Part shown: piece by piece, positions 7,140 to 12,573 of the stretch | Layout: each line of letters starts with the position of its first letter | How positions within the stretch are numbered: the first letter of the stretch is position 1 | NCBI GenBank assembly: GCA_002311925.1 | Contig: DCAK01000097.1 | Location: 723-13,295 of the forward strand | DNA length: 12,573 bases | Direction: 5' to 3' | From: Planctomycetes bacterium UBA1135 | GTDB taxonomy: Bacteria > Planctomycetota > UBA1135 | Program-made: the position numbers and the translations under genes | Notes under the pieces: generated by a model | The model's input: the letters and a program-made list of their open reading frames with translations, nothing else | Database searches by the model: none | Told to the model about the DNA's origin: nothing

Positions 7140-7723
7140 CCATGTGCCGCGCACGGGGGGGGACCAGTATCCAGGAGGCGCTCCAGCCATTTTCCACCCA
7201 GGCTTCCGGGGGCCGAATCAACAAGGTGGCTTCAAAAATAGGCCTGCGCACCTGGAAAAGACGCCATTTCCCCGTACATACCTCGCTTCGCTCCGCGTCC
7301 AGGTCCCTCCCTGGGGGAATTCTTCAGAATTTGTTCAAGTTCGCCTTCGTTCGGAATCCCTGGGCAAGATTGGCATCGGATTACTCCTTCAAGATGGCCA
7401 ACCACGGCCATCGGCGCCATGGGGAGACCGTGGGCCTTGGCGGGTTCGAGGCATGGCTGAACCAGGAAGCCGGGAAGGAGCGATCCTCGCAACTTGCGAT
7501 GCTGGGACCAGACTTGGATTTTCAAGGTCGGTTCGAGAGCTTGTCCGAGGATTTTGGACGGATTTGTGAACGACTGGGATTGGAAGTTCAGCTTGGCCAC
7601 CTGAATCGCGCCCGCCCATCCGCCTGGGATTGGCGCGAGCTGTACGACGCGGCGACCCGTTCCCTGGTGGGCGATTGTTGGGCGGAAGAAATCGAGGAAC
7701 TCGGCTATGCCTTCGAAGACTGA
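7105..7723 (+). CDS. Sulfotransferase family 2 protein, frame broken at a G8 tract
   Basis: PAPS-dependent sulfotransferase that would move sulfate to a carbohydrate or other hydroxyl acceptor. The N-terminus MLVSESHRFLFIHVPRTGG is read from 7105. The rest, GTSIQEALQPF onward, lies one frame over and ends at 7723. The switch falls in a run of eight G at 7155-7162; seven G would give an unbroken 205-residue protein. In that form HVPRTGGTS (13-21) is the 5'-phosphosulfate-binding loop and FAFVRNPWARLASDY (79-93) the 3'-phosphate motif. DFQGRFESLSEDFGRI (138-153) is the conserved late segment. All motifs are intact apart from the shift, so decay is not otherwise evident. Without frame change the 7105 start ends at 7569 as unrelated sequence, and the other frame could start only at 7142, lacking the first half of the P-loop. 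No Shine-Dalgarno site is seen. The 3' end overlaps the pseudouridine synthase by 17 bases. Confidence 0.82.
7155..7162 (+). repeat. G8 homopolymer at the sulfotransferase frameshift
   Basis: Eight consecutive G within the codons for the RTGG part of the sulfotransferase P-loop. Seven G restores the frame. On the opposite strand it is a C8 run 16-23 bases upstream of the chosen ATG of the HAF-repeat gene. Runs of this length are prone to replication slippage and also to sequencing error. Confidence 0.9.
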
Positions 7724-8375
7724 GCCTCGCGTTCTTCTTTGCGACAATCATGTCCTGGGCTTGGCCAAGCCCGCCTGCATGCCGACAGTCCCCGACGAGA
7801 GCGGCGACCTCTCGCTCCTTGATTGGGCGAAGGAATGGGTGCGCCAGGAGTTTAAAAAACCCGGAGGGGTTTTCCTGGGAGTGGTCCATCGCCTCGACCG
7901 CCCGGTTTCGGGGGTCGTGGTTTTCGGCCGAACCAGCAAGGGGGCTTCGCGCTTGTCGGACGCCTGGAGAAGGGGGGTGGTGGCGAAGACCTACCTGGGG
8001 ATTTGCGAAGGGGAGCTTCCAGGTGAAAGAGGCGCGTGGACGCAGTGGTTGGTCAAGGATCGTGCTCGAAACCTCGTCGTGGTTGCCGAGGAAGGGTCCA
8101 AGGACGCGAAGGAAGCCCGCACCGACTGGCGGGTTCTCAAGGTCGCTGGCGGCAAGACTTGGGTGGAACTGAAACCCGAAACGGGGCGACCCCACCAACT
8201 ACGGGTGGCTTGCGCTTCACTCGGAGCCCCCTTCGTGGGGGATGTGAAGTACGGGGCCTCCTCTCCCCTTCCCGACCGGAGCATCCGCCTCCACGCCGCT
8301 TCCCTCGCTATTCCTCACCCGGTGCAGGAGGAGGGGTTGGACCTGTCCTGCCCGGCACCTTTCCCGGGTCTCTGA
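7707..8375 (+). CDS. RluA-family RNA pseudouridine synthase
   Basis: Isomerises uridine to pseudouridine in rRNA or tRNA. The 222-residue product is the catalytic domain alone, without an S4 domain, like E. coli RluA in length. The catalytic motif is HRLDRPVSG (61-69) with Asp64 as the nucleophile. Also conserved are AKTYLGICEGELP (93-105), the LKPETGRPHQLRVACASLGA segment (155-174), then PFVGDVKYG (175-183) and RLHAASL (194-200). I chose the ATG at 7707, which has GAGGA 8 nt upstream. The start lies inside the 3' end of the sulfotransferase gene (17-base overlap, other frame), so the two are probably co-transcribed. The target RNA position cannot be named: RluA, RluC, RluD and TruC-like proteins share these motifs. 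Its end faces the FAD-dehydrogenase gene across only 21 bases with no clear terminator. Confidence 0.93.
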   Translation: MPSKTEPRVLLCDNHVLGLAKPACMPTVPDESGDLSLLDWAKEWVRQEFKKPGGVFLGVVHRLDRPVSGVVVFGRTSKGASRLSDAWRRGVVAKTYLGICEGELPGERGAWTQWLVKDRARNLVVVAEEGSKDAKEARTDWRVLKVAGGKTWVELKPETGRPHQLRVACASLGAPFVGDVKYGASSPLPDRSIRLHAASLAIPHPVQEEGLDLSCPAPFPGL

Positions 8376-8396
8376 GGGGCCGCCTTAACCGGGGCC

Positions 8397-10130
8397 CTAA
8401 ACGGTGGGCGCGGGAGCCAACTTGGCGGCCACCGCTGCTGCAACCCGCTTTCCATCAAGAGCGGCCGAAACGATTCCGCCGGCAAATCCGGCGCCCTCGC
8501 CGCATGGGTAGAGGCCGGCCAGGCCTTCGGTCTCCAGCGTTTCAGGGTCGCGGAGAATCCGGACCGGAGAGCTGGTCCGGGTTTCCACTCCAATCATCTG
8601 GCCCGCTTTTCCCAGGTAGCCGGGGAGCTTGTTTTCGAAGACGGTGAGGGCGGTTCGCAATCGTCGCGCAACTCCCTTGGGAAGGAGCGTTGCGAAATCG
8701 AAGGGGGTGAGCCCGGGAAGATAACTGGTGGAGGCCAGCGCCTGTTCGGGGCCCTTTTCCCGGACGAAGTCGCCACAATTTTGCGCCGGTGCCTGGTTGC
8801 CACCTCCGCCGGCCCGGGCCGCCAGGACTTCAAGGGCGACCTGGATGCGCACCCCGTAAAGGGGGTCGAGGCCAGGATGAATGGGAAGGCGGCCGCTGGC
8901 GATGTCGAGGGATGCGCCTCCGCGCGGATCCTCCACCACCTCGTGAAGGAGAGGGTGCTCACTCAGCTCGGCGGCCTTCTTGACGAGGTCGGGCCAGCCC
9001 CATCGCCACCCACGCTTTCCACACCAGTCCTTGGGCTCGAGGGAAACGACCACGCCGCTGTTGGCGAAGGCGGAATCCCGTTTCGAGAGGGACATCCCGT
9101 TCACCACCAGAGTTTCGGGTTCGGCCTGGCTCGGCACGATCCAGCCGCCGGGGCACATGCAGAAGCTGTAGACGCCGCGTTCGTCGACCTGGGCCGAACA
9201 CTCGTAGAAGGAGGCCGGGAGGCCAGTTTCTTCTCTTGAAAGCCCCTGGTATTGAATTTTGTCCAACCAAGCTTGGGGGTGTTCGATGCGAACCCCGACC
9301 GCGAAGCCCTTGGCCTCGATTGTGGCGCCGGAAGCCCGGGCCATGAGGACCGCATCGGTCGCGGAGTGCCCGGTCGCCAGGACCACGGCATCGGCGTCCA
9401 GGGTTTCGCCGCCTTCAAGTTCCACGCCGCGGACCGCGCCGTTCTCCGAGTGGATTTTCTCCGCCTTGGCCTCGAACCGGATTTCCCCGCCGCCTTTTTT
9501 AATGGTTTCTCGAATGGCTTCCACCACTTTGGGGAGGAGGTTGCTTCCGATATGGGGCCGGGCCATCCAACCGATGGAATCCGGGGCTCCGTGGGCGATG
9601 AACTCGTGGATTACGGCTTCCGGCTCGCCCTTTTTTCCGCTCCGGGTGTAGAGCTTGCCGTCGGAATAGGTTCCGGCGCCCCCCTCACCGAAGGCATAGT
9701 TGCTTTCCGGGTCGGTGGGTTCCCCCCGGTTGAGTTGGGCGATGGATCGCCGGCGCGCCTGGACGGGAAGCCCCCTTTCCAGAACCGTGACCTGAAGACC
9801 AGCCCTCAGCGCGTCGAGAGCGCAAAACAGCCCGGCAGGCCCCGAGCCGATGATGACCAGGAGCGGCGCCGGTCCTGAAACGGGAGGAATGGGAACGGGG
9901 GAGGTCGGGGGAAGGGGAGGGGGTTCTTCGTCGGCCTTCCACGCCGTCACCGCCGCCCTCCAGAGCATCTTTCCCTTGCGCGCATCCAGGCTGACCCTGG
10001 AAAGCCGCGCTTTCGTGATGGAGCCCTCTTCCATCCCCAGCTCACTCTCCACCAGTCGGCAAAGTTCGTCGGCGGGAATCTCACCGGGCTCCCGGTTCGG
10101 GGGCAGAAGAAGAACGGCTTGGGTGGACAT
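8397..10130 (-). CDS. COG2509-type FAD-dependent dehydrogenase
   Basis: Uncharacterised NAD(FAD)-utilising dehydrogenase of the COG2509 group, likely cytoplasmic; the substrate is unknown. The 577-residue product opens with a small N-terminal domain (about 1-65) and a Pro-rich linker (69-88). The FAD-binding GSGPAG (95-100) ends in the acidic LERG (117-120). The group-typical FGEGGAGTYSDGKLYTR (147-163) follows. ATGH (252-255), the Cys-containing FCMCPGG (323-329), NGMS (344-347) and the C-terminal YPCGEGAGFAGGIVSAALDG (541-560), which closes over FAD, complete the set. Length fits the group. The ATG at 10130 lies 9 bases after the nucleotidase stop, so it should be the last gene of the aconitase-DUF302-nucleotidase-dehydrogenase operon. 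No Shine-Dalgarno site is seen. Related proteins include geranylgeranyl-reductase-like flavoproteins, but the glycine-rich 147-163 motif favours COG2509. Confidence 0.9.
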   Translation of the reverse strand: MSTQAVLLLPPNREPGEIPADELCRLVESELGMEEGSITKARLSRVSLDARKGKMLWRAAVTAWKADEEPPPLPPTSPVPIPPVSGPAPLLVIIGSGPAGLFCALDALRAGLQVTVLERGLPVQARRRSIAQLNRGEPTDPESNYAFGEGGAGTYSDGKLYTRSGKKGEPEAVIHEFIAHGAPDSIGWMARPHIGSNLLPKVVEAIRETIKKGGGEIRFEAKAEKIHSENGAVRGVELEGGETLDADAVVLATGHSATDAVLMARASGATIEAKGFAVGVRIEHPQAWLDKIQYQGLSREETGLPASFYECSAQVDERGVYSFCMCPGGWIVPSQAEPETLVVNGMSLSKRDSAFANSGVVVSLEPKDWCGKRGWRWGWPDLVKKAAELSEHPLLHEVVEDPRGGASLDIASGRLPIHPGLDPLYGVRIQVALEVLAARAGGGGNQAPAQNCGDFVREKGPEQALASTSYLPGLTPFDFATLLPKGVARRLRTALTVFENKLPGYLGKAGQMIGVETRTSSPVRILRDPETLETEGLAGLYPCGEGAGFAGGIVSAALDGKRVAAAVAAKLAPAPTV

Positions 10131-10139
10131 GGGTCCGGC

Positions 10140-11117
10140 CTAGATGGCCTCCGCGGCCTGGAGACCGGCGACCGCCGCCTCATGGACGATGCCGTTGGTG
10201 GCCAGGACCCCGCGATTGTGCACCATCTTTCCGCCGGAACTGAAATCAAGAGCCTTGCCGTCGAGGTCGGTGACCCGGCCGCCCGCCTCCTCGGCCACGA
10301 CCACCCCACCGGCATGGTCCCAAGGGTTTTCCCGCCAATCGGGCCTCGAGCGAGGGCGAACGTAAATTTCGGCGTCGCCCTGGGCCAGGATTCCGTATTT
10401 CACCTGGCTGTCGAAGCGCACGAAGCCGCCCTCAATGCCGGCGTCCTCCATCATTCTGACGACCAGGGCCGGGTCGCCGTGGGCGGATTCGACCGAACCC
10501 AGCACTCGGGCATCCGCTGCCGAGCGGTCACTGACCCGAACCGATTCCCACCCTTCTCCATCTAGGGGGCAGCGCTTGGCGCCTTCCCCGCGGAGGGCTG
10601 CAAAAATCACTCCCCTGGGGCTTTCGGGGTCGTCGAGGTCGAGCGGTAGGTTGGGGCAGGCCAGAACCCCGGCGAAGGGAACGCCTTCTCGGAGAATGCC
10701 GATGGCGATGGCGTATTGGTCGCCTCGCAGGAATCCCTTGGTTCCGTCGATGGGGTCGATGCACCAGGCCCAGGCAGAGCTGGGCCCGGAATGGTCAATC
10801 CAATTGCAGACCTGCTCGAATTCGGCTTTCCCACCGATGGCGTCGGAGACCAGGGCCACAAGTCTCTCAACCTGTGCCTGGTCGGCGTTGGACCGAAGGT
10901 GGGCCGTCCCTTCTTCGGACATGACCCCGTGATCGGGAAAGGACTCCTGAACGGCCCGCAAAATGATGGCCTGGGAGCCGTAATCCGCCAGGGTCACCGG
11001 CGAGCGGTCGTCCTTGTCCATGCTTGCCGGGATTCCGGCCTGCACCTTCCGGCAAAGGCGGGCGGCCACCCGCGCGGATGCGATGGCCAATTCGAGGGGG
11101 GATTCGGACGCGTTCAT
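10140..11117 (-). CDS. cysQ: 3'(2'),5'-bisphosphate nucleotidase (CysQ/HAL2 type)
   Basis: Mg2+-dependent, typically Li+-sensitive phosphatase that removes the 3'-phosphate of PAP (and of PAPS), giving AMP. PAP is the by-product of sulfotransferases and of sulfate assimilation. The 325-residue product shows SPVTLADYGSQA (39-50), the metal-ligand glutamates in MSEEG (66-70), and the hallmark DPIDGTKGFLRG (121-132) with Asp121 and Asp124. It also has VLACPNLP (151-158), SVESAHGD (208-215) and the metal-binding ENPWDHAGG (263-271) with Asp267. The GFLRG extension and the SVESAHGD segment resemble yeast HAL2 and plant SAL1 more than plain inositol monophosphatases. It starts 24 bases after the DUF302 stop, and a 6-bp hairpin fills that gap. 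The cysQ symbol is by function; the sequence type is nearer HAL2. An inositol-phosphatase side activity is possible, as in this family generally. Confidence 0.9.
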   Translation of the reverse strand: MNASESPLELAIASARVAARLCRKVQAGIPASMDKDDRSPVTLADYGSQAIILRAVQESFPDHGVMSEEGTAHLRSNADQAQVERLVALVSDAIGGKAEFEQVCNWIDHSGPSSAWAWCIDPIDGTKGFLRGDQYAIAIGILREGVPFAGVLACPNLPLDLDDPESPRGVIFAALRGEGAKRCPLDGEGWESVRVSDRSAADARVLGSVESAHGDPALVVRMMEDAGIEGGFVRFDSQVKYGILAQGDAEIYVRPRSRPDWRENPWDHAGGVVVAEEAGGRVTDLDGKALDFSSGGKMVHNRGVLATNGIVHEAAVAGLQAAEAI

Positions 11118-11121
11118 GGGC

Positions 11122-11136
11122 GGGGATTCTATCCCC
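11122..11136 (-). promoter_or_regulatory. Small hairpin just upstream of the nucleotidase start
   Basis: Perfect inverted repeat on the minus strand, GGGGAT-AGA-ATCCCC, filling most of the 24-base gap between the DUF302 stop (11142) and the nucleotidase ATG (11117). No T-run follows, so it is not a terminator. It could affect initiation or mRNA stability, or be chance. Confidence 0.25.
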
Positions 11137-11141
11137 CTTGC

Positions 11142-11537
11142 TCAACCCGCGGCCTTTTCGAGGATGGCGTGGAGCTCCTCCTCGGCCGCCAATCCGGCTG
11201 CGTTTCCGGCTTCGCCCATCGAATAATCGGGCAGGATGGCGCTTGGCATGATGGCCGACATCCAGGTGCTCCCGTCCCTTTCGAACACCGAAACCCGGCA
11301 CGGCATCGCGGCGCTGATTTCCAGATCGTCGCCAAGCACGCCGCTGGCGTAGCCGGGGTGACAGATTTCGACGATGCGGATGGGGACCTCGAAGTCGATT
11401 CCGCGGGCGGCCATCCGGGCGGTGAGGTCGTGGGTGGCGAGATGCCCCCACTCGGCTTTGGCGGCTGCGGCTTCGAGAGCCGCAACGGTGTCGTCCACGC
11501 TGCGGGTGGAGGGAAAGGTGGTCGTGGAGGAGGTCAT
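11142..11537 (-). CDS. DUF302 domain protein
   Basis: Small protein of 131 residues with the DUF302 fold; the function of this family is not established. The recognisable core is RIVEICHPGYASGVLGDDLE (54-73), then AAMPCRVSVFERDGSTWMSA (76-95). This matches the family pattern of a Cys in an E-x-C-x-P context (Cys59) and a second Cys before a basic residue (PCRV, Cys80). The N-terminal 10 residues are Ser/Thr-rich, and no signal peptide or membrane segment is visible, so it is probably cytoplasmic. The ATG at 11537 is the only sensible start; no Shine-Dalgarno site is seen. It sits 28 bases after aconitase and 24 before the nucleotidase, in one probable operon. Whether its cysteines have a redox or metal role is unknown. 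Confidence 0.87.
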   Translation of the reverse strand: MTSSTTTFPSTRSVDDTVAALEAAAAKAEWGHLATHDLTARMAARGIDFEVPIRIVEICHPGYASGVLGDDLEISAAMPCRVSVFERDGSTWMSAIMPSAILPDYSMGEAGNAAGLAAEEELHAILEKAAG

Positions 11538-11565
11538 GGCTGGGCTGAAAAGCGGGTTGCGGGGG

Positions 11566-12573
11566 TCAGGTTCCTGCGCCTTGGCGGAGGGAATTCAGGG
11601 CCGAGCCGGCCTTCCACCAGGCGATCTGCTCGGCGTTGAGGGTGTGGCTGAGCGGGCATCGGTCTTCGCCGCCGTCTGGGTGGCGCAGGACCAGGGTTGC
11701 CGAACTTGCCGGGGCGAGGGCGTCGAGCCCTTCCAGGGCAAGGGAGTCGTCCTCCGCCACCCTTTCCCAATCGGAAGGGTCGGCGAAGGTGAAGGCGAGA
11801 ACACCCTGCTTCTTGAGGTTGGTTTCATGAATGCGGGCGAAGCTGCGGACCACGATCGCGGCGCATCCCAGGAATCTGGGGCTCATGGCTGCGTGTTCGC
11901 GGCTACTGCCTTCCCCGTAATTCTCGTCGCCGACCACCACCCAGGCCTTGCCGGCCGCCTTCAGGGCACGGGCGACTTCGGGCACTGGCGCTTCCTCTCC
12001 GGTCAGCGGATTGCGGGTGGCTCCCGTGGCGCCCGAAAAGGCGTTGAGCGCCCCTGTCAGCATGTTGTCGGAAATCCGGGCCAGGTGGCCACGAAACTTC
12101 AGCCAGGGTCCGGCCGGGGAAATATGGTCGGTGGTCGTCTTCCCCCGGGTCTTCATGAGCAAGGCAAGGTCGCCGTAAGCCTCAAGGGAAAGAGGTTCGA
12201 AGGGTTTCAGAAGTTGAAGCCTTTCGGAATCTGGGTTTATCTCGACCGCGGCGTCGCCCCCGTCCTCGGGTGGGGCTTGGTAGCCCTCGACACTGCGGAC
12301 GAAACCGTCGGGCGGGATGTCCGGAACCTGGGCGGGGGGCCGCAAGGTCCAGGTGTCTCCGCCCTCGCCCTGGATTTCATCCTCCAGGGGGTTGAAGGAG
12401 AGCCGTCCTCCAAGGGCCAGGGCCATCACCAGTTCGGGGCTGCCGATGAACCCGAGCGTCTCGGCGTTGGCGTCGTTGCGGCCGCGGAAGTTTCGATTGA
12501 AGGAGGTAACGATGGTGTTTCGTTCGCCCTTCTCGATGTCCTCGCGTTGCCACTGGCCGATGCAGGGCCCGCA
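11566..12573 (-). CDS. Aconitate hydratase, mitochondrial type (N-terminal half missing)
   Basis: Aconitase, which interconverts citrate and isocitrate in the TCA cycle with a [4Fe-4S] cluster. The visible 335 residues are the C-terminal part; the frame runs off the right edge. The first visible codons read CGPCIGQW, giving two of the three cluster cysteines. TIVTSFNRNFRGRNDANAET (20-39) follows. Domain 4, the swivel domain, shows TTDHISPAGPWLKFRGHL, the active-site GDENYGEGSSREHAA and ARIHETNLKKQG. These match mitochondrial-type aconitase (about 750-780 residues) better than bacterial AcnA or AcnB. Stop TGA is at 11568-11566, 28 bases before the DUF302 gene. It is the first visible gene of the minus-strand operon, so the promoter lies outside the window. 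Confidence 0.95.
   Translation of the reverse strand, partial: CGPCIGQWQREDIEKGERNTIVTSFNRNFRGRNDANAETLGFIGSPELVMALALGGRLSFNPLEDEIQGEGGDTWTLRPPAQVPDIPPDGFVRSVEGYQAPPEDGGDAAVEINPDSERLQLLKPFEPLSLEAYGDLALLMKTRGKTTTDHISPAGPWLKFRGHLARISDNMLTGALNAFSGATGATRNPLTGEEAPVPEVARALKAAGKAWVVVGDENYGEGSSREHAAMSPRFLGCAAIVVRSFARIHETNLKKQGVLAFTFADPSDWERVAEDDSLALEGLDALAPASSATLVLRHPDGGEDRCPLSHTLNAEQIAWWKAGSALNSLRQGAGT

Noticed and set aside
7155..7162. Classical programmed -1 ribosomal frameshift
   Set aside because: Restoring the frame needs +1 (or -2), and I see no clear downstream stimulatory stem-loop, so a genetic or sequencing indel, or transcription slippage, is more likely.
7142..7723. Sulfotransferase as an intact gene starting at the ATG at 7142
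   Set aside because: This start would drop the MLVSESHRFLFIHVPRT part of the PAPS-binding loop, which is present one frame over immediately upstream; a frameshift explains the sequence better.
8376..8396. Bidirectional terminator between the convergent pseudouridine synthase and flavoprotein genes
   Set aside because: The 21 bases contain only a 4-bp GGCC/GGCC pairing without a T-run.
10716..11639. 307-codon plus-strand ORF across the nucleotidase and DUF302 genes
   Set aside because: It spans two recognisable minus-strand genes and their junction, and its translation is low-complexity Gly/His/Arg-rich sequence without a family signature.

Overview
The window is GC-rich, tightly packed bacterial DNA. 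It holds ten protein genes, a probable 16-codon leader ORF, and truncated genes at both edges. No rRNA, tRNA, CRISPR array, insertion sequence or phage gene is visible, and no gap between genes reaches 300 bases. The species cannot be read from the sequence. The HAF-repeat secreted protein with its extra C-terminal module, the scarcity of Shine-Dalgarno sites and the high GC make a Planctomycetota-like bacterium my best guess. That is an inference; another GC-rich environmental phylum is possible.

Layout. (1) 1-2093, plus strand: the C-terminal two-thirds of an SLC13-type anion permease with two TrkA-C domains, then a small leader ORF coupled by an ATGA overlap to an exported coiled-coil protein with Spy-like LxxxQ motifs and a glycine-rich tail. 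(2) 2090-7139, minus strand, read right to left: a HAF-repeat secreted protein, the three-subunit proton-translocating transhydrogenase pntAa-pntAb-pntB, and a PlsC-type acyltransferase. The pnt genes are nearly or actually overlapping. (3) 7105-8375, plus strand: a sulfotransferase whose frame is broken in a run of eight G, overlapped by an RluA-family pseudouridine synthase. (4) 8397-12573, minus strand: the aconitase C-terminal half, a DUF302 protein, a 3'(2'),5'-bisphosphate nucleotidase of the CysQ/HAL2 type and a COG2509 FAD-dependent dehydrogenase. These have gaps of 28, 24 and 9 nt and are probably one operon.

How the genes fit together. Most are housekeeping: NADPH supply (pnt), the TCA cycle (aconitase), phospholipid synthesis (plsC) and RNA modification. 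A loose sulfur theme can be drawn from the anion permease (possible sulfate uptake), the PAPS-dependent sulfotransferase and the nucleotidase that would remove its by-product PAP. These lie in three transcription units, so the link is only suggestive.

The most notable spot is 7080-7165. There the sulfotransferase and the HAF-repeat gene face away from each other with overlapping 5' ends. A G8 tract there sits in the sulfotransferase P-loop codons and just upstream of the HAF start. One G fewer restores a complete 205-residue sulfotransferase. This is either a homopolymer sequencing error, a pseudogene, or a slippage-based on/off switch. The second notable spot is the leader ORF at 1315-1365. 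I see no clear evidence of a wholly new multi-gene system.
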